From: Tulasnella sp. 424
Taxonomy: Eukaryota > Basidiomycota > Agaricomycetes > Cantharellales > Tulasnellaceae
Reading direction: 5' to 3'
NCBI GenBank assembly: GCA_019633425.1
Contig: WSUB01000126.1
Span: 59,901 to 123,900, forward strand
Length of the DNA: 64,000 nt
Below the pieces are notes generated by a model that was not told the origin of the DNA, made no database searches, and saw nothing but the letters and a program-made list of their open reading frames with translations. The first letter of the stretch is position 1. Every line of letters begins with the position of its first letter. Below are positions 43,430 through 56,464 of this stretch, piece by piece. The translations under genes were made by a program, and so were the position numbers.

Positions 43430-45498
43430 TTAGAATACACCTGGATCAAGGTACTTTGTGCTCAAAATGAGATAACCGGGCAGAAGGCGACCGGGGGAGG
43501 GTTCTCTTACATTGCGGCACGCTATTACTATTTCCTCATCCCCCGAAGCCCAATCTCCTTCCGAGCTTGTCTCACTCACACTAAAAGCGTCTGAATCTCC
43601 ATATACATCCAGCTCCTGGTCAAATCCCCTGATGTCGAGCTTTGGAACGATATCTCCAAGCCTTCGGATGTCGTTGTACGCTGCATCGTCCATCGGAATA
43701 TCCCGGAGAGTGACCGACTCCAAAGGAATACCCGCACTATGGCGAGAGAACGCAGTCAGCCGAATTACCCCGGTGATCGGGTTGAATTCATTGTCTATGG
43801 TAAGGTGCTTGAGGTTTGGACACGCTGTCTCGGTGATGTCGGGTTCCCCGAAAGGCGATGGTTTTACAATCAAAGGGAGAAGGTGCCTGTCGTAGAGGTT
43901 TGAGGAGGCGATTCGGAGGTGGGTGATGCCTGGGAAGGTACGAAGAACTGAAGCGAGCTTGGATGGTCCTCCCTCGCAATTGGTTAGGTCGAGTCGCTGA
44001 ACCGATGGCTGAGGAGTAGGAAAGAGCGGAAGGCGGGGTATGAAAGGGAAGGTATCAGCAAACTGGAGAGCGATTGACACGAGATTTGGCGCAGTGATAC
44101 AGCTGAACAACGCCTGCACTACGTCCGAGTAGACTCGAATAAACGAGAGAGACTCTAGCTGGTTTAAGGTCACTAAGGAGCCTTCTCTCTCGCGCCTCCC
44201 GGCTAACGACATATCGCGAAGCGTCAATGACACGAGGCATGGAGCGGCTTGAAGGGCGTTGAAGACCTTCGTGAACGATGGCTCATGATCCGCAATAGTG
44301 AGGGACTTGAGGCGGGATGAGAAGAGCGGGAAAACCAACGCGTTCCAAGGTCCATGGAGGCGAAGATCTATGACGCCATTGCTCGACGGAACCGGCTTAC
44401 TCATCAACCCCCAATTACGGAGTTCCAAGTCGAGAAGTTCCAACTTGACCATGGATCCATCCCAAAGGAACTCGGCTGCGGGGATCTGTCCCTCGTTCTC
44501 TGCTGATACCTCGAATAGGAGATGCTCACAGCGTAAACGAAGGGAGAGAACGCGGTAACGGTGGGGGTACAGAGCGCGCATGAATTGCTTCATCCTCTTG
44601 TTCTCAGTCGGTTCGACATCGTTGAGGAAAGGGCAGTCGTGGGGGGAATTTTGTAAGGGGAGAAGCATTGTGACTCTGAGCGGAACGTCTGCCGAGCGGT
44701 CGAAGTAGAGGTGGACCAAGTGCAGAGGGTATAGGAAGTCGACGCGGGTCCATAATAAAGGCGTGGATTTGACAAATGCACGTAGGGAAGCATCCACATG
44801 GGACAACGTGATGTGTACATGAGGGTCGAAGGCTTGCGCGGCTAAGGCGATCTCGGTGAGGACCTCTGGGGGTAAATGTTGAAGCGAAAATGGAGGGAAG
44901 ACGCAGGGGCGAGGAGGTGAATGAGGAGAGGTTTGCTCTTGGTCGTCTGAACTATCTTCCGTCTGCTCTTGGGTTTCCAATAACTTGGCCTGCTCGATGC
45001 TGTATCTGAGAGAAAGCAATATTAGACGTCATGTGTGGTAGAATCGGCAGAGTCACTCACCGCTCGCAGATTTCCTGATAAATGTCCTCTGGGAAATCCC
45101 CGCGATTCGGGTCAATTTCAATTGCCGACCGGACCCGGTCCAGTACTACATGCGTTCTATTTTCGTAGGGCTCGTCGCGCTCAGCCATGGTCGGACGTTA
45201 GTCGAATAGACTTTCTTTCTTACTTGTAGTCGTCTTCGATATCTCGAACCAAGCAAAACCATCCATCGTCCTTGTCGGAGTCTTCACCAAATCCCCCTCT
45301 CCCGTATTTGTCGGGGTCGCAGTCACAATCATAAGAGTTTATTGAAGCGGCCACTTCGAGTTCCTCTCCAACCTTCTCGATAATCGATTCCTCTTCGTCT
45401 TCGGGTGGGTCGGGTGGGAGCAGTCTTTCAGCGAGTCCTTGAAAGAACCGAGCATCAAGGACGTGTTGGGGTAATTCAACTTCAACTACTTTGGACAT
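43430..45498 (-). CDS. F-box/LRR-like protein, array member C
   Basis: F-box LQHLPPEVLTEIALAAQAFD with STPLLWTRVDF, LRR-like repeats (LELLDLEL, LVSLTLRDMSL, ITHLRIASSNL, LKHLTIDNEF) and tail GDWASGDEEIV. The acidic exon begins at ATG 45498 (FFQGLAERLLPPDPPEDEEE, CDCDPDKYG, DGWFCLVRDIEDDY). The helical exon (ENRTHVVLDRVRSAIEIDPN) is one base shorter than in A and B. Spliced in phase 2 as in A, it would shift frame; it reads correctly from the ATG at 45187 (MAERDEPYENR). Either that ATG is the true start and the acidic ORF is separate, or the indel is damaging. The C-terminus differs from A and B because the AAG donor has become AAT. Confidence 0.75.
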
Positions 45499-45689
45499 TG
45501 CTGGCTTCAATGAAGAGGTGCGGCGGGGGAAGAGACAGAAATGTGAAGGAAAGGTTGGTGCTGGGTGCAAATCTGGCGCGCTGAGAGACGGATGATGTTC
45601 GTCTTTCCTGGTTCAAATTGAAAGACGGACCTAATGAAACAATGTCCGTCAAGGCTCTGTAACCCACCTTAGTAGGCTGCTCGGCAGAC

Positions 45690-45960
45690 CACCTCATTAC
45701 CTACAGCATATATGCTATAACAAAACCACCTTGAAAGAGTACAGAGCTTACTCAAATTATAAGGTGGGTGTCGGCTTCGGCACGATATTCAGGGGATGTT
45801 TGGTCGACAATTGAAATGTGGCAACGCTAACGCCGACGGGTCACGCTGGGAATTCATGATCAGGTCGTCCTATAAAGGCTTGATAGAAACATGATTTCGT
45901 GAGCTAGTACTACTTAGTGTCAGCCTGCGAGCCTGAGACAAATTAGGAGCTCCCTTTTCA
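45690..45960 (-). repeat. F-box unit upstream repeat, copy 3
   Basis: A shorter copy: TATAAGGTGGGTGTCGGCTTCGG, GATGTTTGGTCGACAATTGAAA, GCTAACGCCGACGG and AGGCTTGATAGAAA are kept. The E-like pseudogene that follows copies 1 and 2 is absent here. Confidence 0.65.
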
Positions 45961-46086
45961 CAGCATTCACACTGTCAACGACCCCAGGTTGACTGTAAAA
46001 CATCTACGAGGTCACAATTAGGACGCAAGCTTGGTGAAAGGGAGCCGGAACTACTTACGGCACTGAAACCCACACTTCACGCGCCT

Positions 46087-48141
46087 CTACTCATAGAATA
46101 CTCTGATACGTTCACCGTACTTTGTGCTCAAAGTGAGATAACAGGTCATTAGGCGACGAGGGGAGGTTTCCCTTACCTTGTGGTGCGCTATTGCTATTTC
46201 CTCGTCTCCAGAAGCCCAATCTCCTTCAGAGCTCGTCTCACTCATACTACGAGCGTCTGAATCTCCATATGCATCCAGCTCCTGATCAAATTCCCCGATG
46301 TCGAGCTTTGGAATGATCTCTCCAAGCCTCCGAATGTCGTTGTATGCCACATCGTCCATCGGGATACCCCGAAGAGTAACCGACTCCAAGGGAATGCCAG
46401 CACTGTGGCGAGGGAACGCAATTAGCCGAATTACCCCGGTGATTGGGTTAAACTCGTTGTCTATGGTAAGGTGTTTGAGTTTTGGACACGTTGTCTCGGT
46501 GGTATCGGGTTCCCCAAGAACCAGAGGGAGAAGGCACTTGCCCGAGAGGTTTGAGGAGGCGATTCGGAGATGGGTGACGCCTGGGAAGGTCCGAAACAGT
46601 GAACTGAAGAAAGATGGTCCTCCCTCGCAATTGGTCAGGTCGAGTCGCTGAACCGATGGTTGAGGAGCGAGAAAGCGCGGTGGTAGGCCGTTAAGGATAG
46701 GGATAGCGACAGCATAATGAATAACGAGTGACACCAGATTCGGCGCAGCGATACAGTCTAACACCGCCTTCGCTACTCTCGGGTGGGTTCGAATGAATGA
46801 GAGAGACTCCAGCTGGTCGAAGGTCAAGACGGAGCCTTCCGTCTTGCTCCGTCCGGTGAATGACAAGTCGTGAAGAGCCAAAGAGATGAGGCATGGAGCG
46901 GCTTGAAGGGCATTAAAGACCTTGGTGAATGATGTATCATCATCTGTAATGGTGAGGGACCTGAGACGTGATGAAAATAGCGGTAAGGAGAACTTGGTCC
47001 AAGGTCCGTGGAGATAAAGGTCCCTGATGCTACCGCTTGACGGAACCGTCCCACCCTTCCACAGCCAATTCCCGAGTTCCAAGTCGAGAAGTTCCAACTT
47101 AACCATGGATCCGTCCCAAAGAAACTCGGGAGCGGGGATCTGTCCCTCGTTCTCTGGTGACACGTGAAATTTGAAATCGTCGCAGCGTAATCGAAGGGAG
47201 AGAATACGATGACGGTGGGGGTATAGAGCACCCATGACTTGCTTCACCCTCTTCTTCTCATCCAGGGTGACATCTTCGAGCAGAGGATTGGCGCTGGAGA
47301 CATTGTGCAAGGGAGAAAGCATTGTGACTCTGAGCGGAACATCCGCCGAGCGTTCAAGGTAGAGGTAGACCAAGTGCAGTGGGTATAGGAAGTCGACGCA
47401 GGCCCACAACAAGGGCGTGGATTTGACAAATGCACGCAGGGAAGCATCGACGTGGGACAACGTGATGTGTACATGAGGATCGAAGGCTTGCGCGGCTAAG
47501 GCGATCTCGGTGAGGACCTCTGGGGGTAAATGTTGAAGCGAAAATGGTGGGAAGATGCAGGGGCGAGGAGGTGAATGAGGAGGAGAGTTTTGCTCTTGGT
47601 CGTCTGAACTGTCTTGCGTCTGTTCTTGGGTTTCCAATAGCTTGGCCTGCTCAACGTTGTAGCTGAGAGAACGGAAAATGTTAGGTGGCATGTGAGGCAG
47701 AATCGGCATAGTTGCTCACCGTTCGCAGATTTCCTGATAAATGTCCTCTGGGAAATCCCCGCGATTCGGGTCAATTTCAATTGCCGACCGGACCCGCTCC
47801 AGTACTACATGTATTCTATTTTCGTAGGCTCATCGCGCTCAGCCATGGTCGGACGGGAGTCAAATAGACTTTGGTTCTTACTTGAAGTCGTCTTCGATAT
47901 CTCGAACCAAGCAAAACCATCCATCTTCTTTGTCGGAGTCTTCATCCAACCCTTTACCGCGTTTATCGGGGTCGCAGTCACATAAATGCCATCCAGCGGC
48001 CTCGTCGAGATCCTCTCCAATCTTCTCAGTAATCGATTCCTCTTGGTCTTCGGGTGGGTCGGGTGGGAGCAGTCTTTCAGCGAGTCCTTGGAGGAACCGA
48101 GCGTCAAGGACGTGTTGGGGTAATTCAACTACTTTGGACAT
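46087..48141 (-). CDS. F-box/LRR-like protein, array member D
   Basis: F-box LQHLPPEVLTEIALAAQAFD, STPLLWACVDF, LRR-like repeats (LELLDLEL, LISLALHDLSF, VTHLRIASSNL, LKHLTIDNEF) and tail GDWASGDEEIA. The acidic exon starts at ATG 48141 (FLQGLAERLLPPDPPEDQEE, CDCDPDKRG, DGWFCLVRDIEDDF). The helical exon (YENRIHVVLERVRSAIEIDP on the best frame) has lost two bases relative to A near its 5' edge. Neither the phase-2 splice nor the local ATG leads cleanly into it; a start at the M of the main exon is possible. The middle LRR segment (VVKAVLDCIAAPNLVSLVIH region) is the most diverged part among A-D. Confidence 0.7.
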
Positions 48142-48319
48142 TGCTGGCTTCAATGAAGGTGTGGTGGAGGAAGAGACAGAAATGAGATAGAAAGGTTGCC
48201 ACTGGATGCAAATCTGACGCGTTGAGGATACGGATGATCGTTCGTCTTTCCTGGTTCAAATTGAAAGACGGACGTAATGAAACAATGTCCGTCAGGGCTC
48301 TGAACCGCCCTTGAGAGGA

Positions 48320-48640
48320 TGTTTTGAAGACCACCTCGTTACCTAGAACAAATAGGATATAATAAAGCATTTAGCAGTACGGAGCTTACTCGAATTACAA
48401 GGTACTGGGTGCTGGCTAGTCGGCTTTGGAACGATATTCAGGGCATGTTTGGTCGAGGGTTGACATGCGGCACCGCTAACGCCGCCGGCAAATCGCTGGG
48501 AACCCACTGCATTATCATCGATAATCACCCATCACGTCATTAAGGTCGTCCTATAAAGACATGGCAGAAACATAATTTACGAGTGAGTACTACTGTCAGG
48601 CTGCGAGCCTGAGACAGATTAGCAGCTCCATCCTCACGAC
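48320..48640 (-). repeat. F-box unit upstream repeat, copy 4
   Basis: Upstream of array member D. It retains the GTACTGGGTGCTGG, TGTTTGGTCGAGGGTTGACA, GCTAACGCCG and CAGCTCCATCCTCACGACATTCACG blocks. It leads directly into the 3' flank of intact member E, which suggests the ancestral order of unit and E-type gene. Confidence 0.65.
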
Positions 48641-48771
48641 ATTCACGCTATCAGCTACTCCAGCTTTCGAGCTTGAGCCCCAGCCCAAGTTTTCTGCGCC
48701 CAACAAAGGATGCTACGGTCTCCCAACCCCACTCCTCCATTTGAGGACCCAAAAGCAAAGCTCACACTAAA

Positions 48772-50818
48772 TTAGACCCTCCGGGCAAGCACGGCAGGTA
48801 CAGCTTCTTCATCTCCCGAAAACCATTCGCCTTCGGAACTATCCTCTCCTTCAGATTCCATCTCCGACTCCTCGGCACTCTCTCCGCAGAACGTGGGATA
48901 AACCACATCGACCACAAGCTCAGTTACCCCATAGGTACTGAGAGATTCAATGTCGTCTGCGGTAACTTTAGTTCCATCCAAGCCTCGGAGGACCAGGGTC
49001 GTCAGAGGAATGGATGCGGAGTGACGTGAAGACGCGATGAGACGAATCATTCTGGACGAGATGTCAAACTCGTTCTCGATGGTGAGAGAATTTAGCTGGG
49101 GGCAGAAAGGACGCCCGGAAAGGTCCCTGTAGTCTTCGGTCGTGAGGAGGAGTAGATGGTTGTCACGAAGGGAAGCCGACGCAATCCGTAGGTGGGTGAG
49201 TGCTGGGAGCTTCTGTAGCATTGCTTCAATGAAATCCCAATCCGAGTGGAATCCAGTGAGGTCGAGTTTGTTGATGTTGGGCGGCACTTGGGAGAAGAGC
49301 TGAACTCCTGTCACATCCACGGTACTGGGTATCGTGTCGAGACCTTCCTCTCTAAAGTGAATCGTCAGGGCGGGGAGTCCTGGTATAGAGAGTTTTTTAA
49401 GAGTCGTTTGAACCGTGCTGATGGAGCATCGAATCAATGAGAGATCTTTGAGATGTTCGAGAACGAGCGGTGGGGCTTTGGGGCAGACGGTTATATCACT
49501 GAAATAGAAGTCGGAAAGACCTAACTCGACCAGCGCCGGTAAACACCGCAGTACTTCGAGTAATAGCGGTAGGCGGACCGAACAGTCTCCAAGAGCAATG
49601 GACCGGAGTTGGGATGAGAAGAGTGCCCAGTTGGGCCAGGGCCAGGGACCGCAGAGCCGGAGCTTTCGAAGATTGGCTACTGGAGGCAAGACTACACGGT
49701 CATGCCCACTCCATTCCAAGAAATCAAGATCAAGGACCTCGAGATTGCAAAGCTCGGAACTCCAAAGGAAATTATCGGTCGGGTCCGGGCGAGGTTGAGG
49801 CACTCGTGTCATGTCACGCCTGTCCAATCCCCAGAACAGCGCATCCACATCCCGAACGCGTAAGCGACGAATTCGATGGCGGTGTGGTCTAAGAATAGCC
49901 AGACCCGCTGATGTTCTCTCCTGTCGCCTCCATGATTGCGTATCGACGTGATGGCCGCCGTCCGCCGTGACGTCCAAAAGAGCGTCCGCGGAACGTTCGA
50001 CGTAAAGAGAGATGAGCGGAAGAGGATAGAAGAAGTCGATTTTGGTCCAGAGGATTGGTGAAGAGTTTATCAACGACCGAAAGAAGCGACTGAGATGGGA
50101 GAGTGTGATATGCACGTGTGGATCGAATGGTTGGACAAGTGCGATGATCTCGAATATGAGCTCCGCAGGAATGCCTTGAAGAGGTAAAGCGAATTGAACA
50201 GTGCTATTCGAGTCTTCATCGGGTGATAAAGAGATGCTTGGTAACGGGGAGGGCTGTCGTGCGGGCTTGGGACTACGTCGTCCCTTCGATTCCTCAACCT
50301 CCAATCTGGAACGATGCGGAGCCGTTTCAGTACTTTGTATACTACCTTTAGTATTAATTCATACGAACCTCGCGCGAGCCCTTTCGACAAACGATTGAGG
50401 GAGAAGTGCAATCCAATGCTCCAATTTCTCCAATACCGCTTGCAGAGTTGTTGCCATGTTCACCTTGGGGAAACTAAGAAGAGGGCGAAGAATTTGTCAG
50501 AGTCAGTCAAAACAGTAATTATAATTTTTCTAACCGCAGCGCTCACAGATACTCGCCTTCTTTCAAGTCTAGAAGGCCGCAGTATGAGTCATCCTCTGGA
50601 TCAGAGTCGGCTTCCATGTCGGAATCGGAATCTTCGAGGAGCGTGCAGTCACACACAGTCTCCCTCGCCCAGATGGAGTTTCTCAATGTGGCAATTGCAA
50701 TGCCGGCGGGTTCCAGTGGTAGGGTGCCAGAGACTGCGCTTGCTTCGAGAGCTCGCTCCAGTCCACGTAAGAACTCGGTGTCCTGGAGGTGGTCGTGCTG
50801 ATCCAAGAATGCCTCCAT
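48772..50818 (-). CDS. F-box/LRR-like protein, array member E (intact parent of the pseudogenes)
   Basis: Three exons join in phase 2. The acidic exon from ATG 50818 has FLDQHDHLQDTEFLRGLERA, CDCTLLEDSDSDMEADSDPE and YCGLLDLKEGEYL. A helical exon follows (FPKVNMATTLQAVLEKLEHW, ALLPQSFVERAR). The main exon begins LEVEESKGRRSP. Its F-box is LQGIPAELIFEIIALVQPFD with SSPILWTKIDF. LRR-like repeats follow (LEVLDLDF, LRKLRLCGPW, LVELGLSDFYF, LKDLSLIRCSI, INKLDLTGF, LTHLRIASASL, LNSLTIENEF, LTTLVLRGLDG), and the tail is GEWFSGDEEAVP. It shares the architecture but not close identity with A-D. The pseudogenes at 38150 and 42370 derive from this type. Confidence 0.85.
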
Positions 50819-51321
50819 CTGTTGCTTACGGTTTCCAAGTGTCAAATGGGTTTCCGGTTCGGGACTCGATGTAAGTCCAAGCTGGACGTAAACTCATGGC
50901 CTAAGGTCAAATCGTGTGTCAGACTCTATTTCCCACGCACGAGATAGCAGCGCCACAGGCACCACGCCGCACTGCCGGAATATTTCCTGAGACCTAGGGT
51001 GGAAAGGGCAGCACCCTCTGACAAAGATTTCATGTCGTGTGGTTCAGAACTTAACATCACACCCACGGAAATTGGCTATTAGGAAGGCGGCTGGGATTGA
51101 TCAAACACTCATTGTCAATCCCATGATGAATGATTATGGGGTTATCCAGGGACAGACAGATTCGTACACAAGAGCATGATTAATCTATTAAGAAGGTAAT
51201 AGAGTCAAATGACTAATTGGGCCCATATTCTGAACTAAGCGATTGAAAGGAACCGAAGCTGCTAACTTCCCCGACACGTGTTTCGTTCATTCCGCTGAAC
51301 CGAGGATTCTCGACGTCATAA
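50819..51321. other. Intergenic between array members E and F
   Basis: No gene seen. On the minus strand the bases just upstream of E (near 50825) read CCGTAAGCAACAG before the ATG, which could be an acceptor of a 5'-UTR intron. The rest is the 3' flank of member F. Confidence 0.35.
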
Positions 51322-53674
51322 CTATGCCGAATCAGCGAGAATTTCCTCATCGCCAGATGCAAGCTCATCCTCCAGTTCCTCATCCGTACTCCAGCTACTG
51401 CTCCAATCCGGGTCCTTCTCAACCTCATGGTCCTCATCCTCCCCAAAGACCGTGACAGTCAAATCAACCACGCCCGACTCCCGAATACACTCGAGATCTT
51501 CCAGGAAGACCTTCTGCAAGTCGAAGCCTCTGAGAGTAACAGACCTCAGAGGAATCAAAGCTTCGTTCCGAGATCGAGCGATATGGCGAACAACGTTTGA
51601 CCCGACGGCGGGCTCATTGTCAAGGTGCAGGGAGACGAGCAGGGGGCACCTAATAGGCTTGGAAATGACACCGCTGAATGTTGGCGTGATAATCAGCGCT
51701 TTGAGGTGGTTATTTGTCAGGGCGGCCGACGCAATCTTCAGTTCTCTCAGGCCTGGAAGGTTGTCGAGGACTTTTTCTAGAAATATCGGCTGGGCTTCGC
51801 ACGCTCCGAGATTGAGTTTGCGGATTTGGGGATAGGGCGTGTTGAACACCGTTAGCGAAGTCAGATCGGTTTGGTGAAATCTGCGGTATTCTCCGTGTAC
51901 TGGACTCTGGTATGAACGTTCAGTCTCCCCTGTGAAGTAAATGGACAAATCCTCAAGGTTCGCACAGATGATGTTCTGTACCAGCTTTTTGGCATCTTCC
52001 CCGGTGCATCGAGTTACTGAGAGTGATCTGAGCGACGTCATTTGCACCGGTTGGTCCAAGATCTCCGAAATGCCCCGTGGTTCGACAAGGATGACGTCCG
52101 AAAACGAAAGGCTTTCGAGTGCAGGAGTCGATACTAGGATTTCCTTAGTTATTTCTAGTGTCAACCTTCGTTGATTTTCCAGCGTTAAATGCTTCAGGGA
52201 AGGAGGGACAAGGAGCGCAACCGAGGGAGGCCATGATCCGTATAAGCGCAACTCCCGAAGATTTGACATGACCGGCCATTGGGGACGATCTCCGAGGTCC
52301 CATGTTCGGAATCCAAGGTCTAGATAATCCAGATTACTGAGCATCGATGACCAGTGGAAGTGGTCGGGGAGGTCGGAAAGTTGAGGAGAGGATTGGACGG
52401 CATTCTGGTTTTCAGATCCCCAGGAGTGAGAGGCCTGTCCTTGCACTCTGAGCCGTCGGATCCGATGGCAGTGTGGTCGAAGTATCTTGTAAAAAGCCAC
52501 GGCTTTCACATCCTCCCTCGTCTCCAACACCGGCGATCGGCACGGAGTTAATCCTTGCTCTACAACGACTTCCAGGGTCGCTTCTGCAGATCTCTCCAGG
52601 TAGAGCGACACCAGCGACAGGGGATACAGGACGTCAAGTTTGCACCAAAGTAGAGGCGAGGCGATGACGAGGGCTCGGAAGAATTGGTTGACGTGTGACA
52701 AAGTCAACTGAATGTGTGGATCCGAGTCTTGAGCCTTGAGAATGACGTCGTGTAAGACCTCGCTTGGTAAGCGCTGCAGTAAGATGCCAAGTTGAACCCC
52801 ATCGGTGGCAATGGGTGTCGGAATTAACTCCTCTTCCATTACAAGATGCGGAACTGATCTGACTGGAGCAACGCTATTGCTGATGTCTGATTCAATCCCT
52901 GAATCGGTAGCGCTGGCTGACGCGGATGTATCGTCGTCGGAGCTAATTTCCCCCACCACAAGGCCGGATTAGGAGATGCGAAGGGACTGTGAAAAGCTGA
53001 GTTACATACGAATATGAAGAGGTATCGCCAAGCTCCATCAAAACTAAATCAACTGCGGGAGCGAATCCCTTCAAAAATCGTCTGCGCGCTTCGCCATGAA
53101 TAGACGACATTCTATCTTTCGCTTCCTTCCGTGAACTCTTAGCCCTTCATAGATGTAGCGTCTAATGAGCCGCCTGGTACGGGGAATGCATCATGGGACG
53201 GTTTAACCCGAGTTCTCACCTGGCTTTCACGGTCTGCCGAATTTTTATCCACATTTGCGTAATTGTGTTTATCCTTGCTATCCATTCTTCAAGTACAATA
53301 AAGTCCCTGGCATATGTAGTCGTTCCATGAGCACGAGATCCCAGGGACGTCTATGGACGGAAAAGGACGAACAGGGTTCCCGCTCCAAGCATTCCAGCTG
53401 AGCAGTTGCCATCCAGCCCAACACCATTCTCATTATTATCACTCCTTTGACTACATTGATAGTCCTCGGCGCACTCCAAAAGTTCGCTCACTAGGTTACA
53501 GATGCCGTCCAGATTGAGGAATTTGCCGAACGTTTTGAGGTCAGTCAGTAGATCGCGGAAGAATGGGGTGTTGGTGTGTAAAGTTCTTGGGATCATAGTA
53601 ATTCGCGGCCATGGCAAGGCGCAGTCCGTATTGGTTTTGTCACCGTGATGGTCAGTTGGCTCCGAGATTTCCAT
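51322..53674 (-). CDS. F-box/LRR-like protein, array member F
   Basis: The first exon from ATG 53674 encodes LHTNTPFFRDLLTDLKTFGK, LNLDGICNLVSELLECAED, CQCSQRSDNNENG and a CSAG motif. Phase-2 splices then join LDFIVLEEWIARINTITQMW and a basic helical exon (AKSSRKEAKDRMSSIHGEAR, RRFLKGFAPAVDL). The main exon opens with an Asp/Ser-rich stretch, then the F-box LQRLPSEVLHDVILKAQDSD with ASPLLWCKLDV. LRR-like repeats follow (LDYLDLGF, LRELRLYGSW, LKHLTLENQ, LESLSFSDV, LRSLSVTRC, IRKLNLGAC, LRELKIASAAL, LVSLHLDNE, LRSVTLRGFD), and the tail is ELASGDEEIL. Its 5' region is nearly identical to that of member G, so the two are recent duplicates with faster change in the LRR part. Confidence 0.85.
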
Positions 53675-53976
53675 TATGCCGGATGGAGCGGAGTCGGGTT
53701 GGTTCAAATAGAGATCCGAACCGTCGGAATTTCGATCCTTGCAGGGATGCAGGGGCAAGTGAACCACCATGATTCCACACGCATGGCCCGGAAAGTTGGA
53801 CATAACTCGTCTCACCCTATGAGACTATTCAAGGGCAGCTGGATTTGTACACCAGAGCGCGGAAATTTGACACAAAGGCCATACAGCTAAACTACGAAGT
53901 CAACGCATACTCCAAACTAAGCGAACAGGTGGAACACGAAGCTCCTAAACGCCCGGATGCCCGTAAATTGTCAACG

Positions 53977-56319
53977 TCAATGATGTGCTTGATCAGCGAG
54001 AAGCTCCTCGTCACCAGATGCGATTTCATCCTCCAGTTCTTCATCCGTACTCCAGCTACTGCTCCAATCCGGGTCCTTCTCACTCTCACTCCCCGCGTCC
54101 TCCTCCCTAAATCCTGTCACAGTCAAGTCAACTACACCCGACTCCCGAATACATTCGAGATCTTCTAAGAAGATATTATGTAGATCGAAGCCTCTGAGAG
54201 TCACAGATCTCAGGGGAATCGAAGCTTCTTTCCGAGATCGAGCGATATGACGGATGATGTTTGACCCGATGGCGGGCTCGTTGTAGAGGGTCAGAGAAAT
54301 GAGCTGGGAGCACCTAATCGGTTGGGAGATGGCTCCTCTAGTTGTTGACGTGATAACCAATACTTTCAGGTGGTTATGGGTGAGGGCTGCCGATGCAATT
54401 CTTAGTTCCCTTAGGCAAGGAAGGTTGTCCAGTATTGCTTCCAGGAATTTCGGCTCCCCGTCGCACGATACCAAGTCGAGCTTGCGGATTTGGAAATGGG
54501 GTGTGTTGTACAGAGTTAGGAACGTAACGTCGATGCCGTAAAATTGCCTGTGAATACTGGACGAACGCGCATCCTCCCCTGTGAAGTGAATGCACAAGTT
54601 CTCAAGGTTGGCACAGACAATACTCTGCACTATTTGTTTTGCGGACGTTCCGGGACACCGGGTTATCGAGAGTGAGTTGAGGGACGTGATTTGCACCGGT
54701 TGGTCCGGGATATCCGAATTCTCCACCCGTGGTTCGACGAGGATCACATCCGAAAATGTTAGGGTTTCGAGAGCTGCAGTAGATGCGAGAATCTCTTTGA
54801 TGATGTCGAGAGACAACCTCTGGTGATCTCCGAGGGTTAGATGCTTTAGGGAAGGAGGGACAAGGAACGCAACGGAGGGAGTCCACGGTCCGAATAGCCG
54901 CAATTCCCGAAGATTCGCTGCAACCGGCAAATTTGGGCTATGTCCTAGGTCCCATGTTCCGAATCCAAGGTCTAGATACTCTATGTAACTGAGCATCGAT
55001 GACCAAGGGAAGTGATCGGCAACGTCGTCGCTGGATTGGGTATGTGCGATATCCTGGCCTTCCGGTACCGAGAACTGCGAGTTCGGTGCTTGCACTCTGA
55101 GACGTCGAATCCGGTGGGTGTGAGGTCGTAGTATTTCGTAGAAAGCCTCGACCTTCGTATGGTCCCTCGTTGCCAACATCGGCCATCGCCACGGAGTTGA
55201 TCCTTGCTCTACAACGACTTCCAACGTCACTCCTCCAGATCTCTCAAGGTAGAGCGACACCAGCGACAGAGGATACAGAAGGTCGAGCTTGCACCATAGT
55301 AGAGGGGAAGTGATGACGAGGGTCCGGAAATATTGGCTGACGTGCGAGAAAGTAAACTGAATGTGGGGATCCGAGTCTTGAGCTTTGAGGATGATGTCGT
55401 GCAGGACCTCGCCTGGCAAGCGTTGCAATAAGGTCCCAGGTTGCTGTCCATCGGTAGCGATCTGCGGGCAAGCGAACCTCTCTTCCGTGACGAGATGTGA
55501 AGCTGATTTGAGCTTTGGACCGCTGTTGCTGCTTTCTGATTCGACTTCTGAATCGGTATCGCTGTCTGATTCGGATGTATCGTCGTCGGAGCTGATTTTC
55601 CCGACAATAGGATCGGGTTAGACAGTGCGAAGAAACTTTGAGAGCTGAATTGCTTACCGAGATGAAGAGGTACAGGCGAGGTCCATCAAAGCCAAGTCAA
55701 CTGCGGGAGCTAATCCCCTCAGAAATCGTCGGCGCGCTTTCCCACGAAGAACCGATAGGTTATCCTCCGCTTTATTCCTTGAAAGTTCGGCTCTTAAAAT
55801 CCGTAGCGTCTAATGAACCGCCTGGCACGAGAAATGAATGATAGGACGGTTTAACCCGAATTCTCACCTGGCTTCCACGGTCCGCTGAATTTTTATCCAC
55901 ATTTGCGTAATTGTGTTTATCCTTGGCATCCATTCTTCAAGTACAGAAAAGTCCCTGGCATATTTAGTCGTTTCATGAGCACGAGATTCCAGGGACGTCT
56001 ATGGACGGACAAGGACAAACAGGGTTCCCGCTCCAAGCGTTCCAGCTGAGGAGTCGCCATCCAGCCCAACACCATTCTCATAATCGTCACTCCTTTGACT
56101 GCATTGACAGTCCCCGGCGCGCTCCAAAAGTTCGCTCACTAGGTTACAGATGCCGTCCAGATTGAGGAATTTGCCGAACGTTTTGAGGTCACTTAGTAGA
56201 TCGCGGAAGAAAAGGGTATTGGTGTGTAAAGGTGTTGAGATGATAGTATTCCGCGGCCATGGAAAGTAGTCCGTATTGGCTTTCTCAAAGTGGTCTTCAG
56301 TTGGCTCCGAGCTTCTCAT
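53977..56319 (-). CDS. F-box/LRR-like protein, array member G
   Basis: Exon 1 from ATG 56319 (LHTNTLFFRDLLSDLKTFGK, CQCSQRSDDYENG, CSAG) is nearly the same as in member F. Then come the RDFSVLEEWMPRINTITQMW exon and the basic helical exon (AELSRNKAEDNLSVLRGKAR, RRFLRGLAPAVDL). The main exon has an acidic Ser run (SDDDTSESDSDTDSEVESES), F-box LQRLPGEVLHDIILKAQDSD, TSPLLWCKLDL and LRR-like repeats (IEYLDLGF, LKHLTLGD, LETLTFSDV, LNSLSITRC, IRKLDLVSC, LRELRIASAAL). The tail is EIASGDEELL. The LRR fragments in the pseudogenes at 39183 and 42722 match this type best. Confidence 0.85.
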
Positions 56320-56464
56320 TTTGCCGGATGGAGTGGAGGGTTGGTCCAAACAGAGATCTGAACCGCCGGAATTTCGATCCTCACTTTTACACACGCAAGT
56401 GTTGACAAATCGACGGGGGGGCACGTCTCGTTTATCTCAGATCCCTTAAGCATCAACACCGTTC

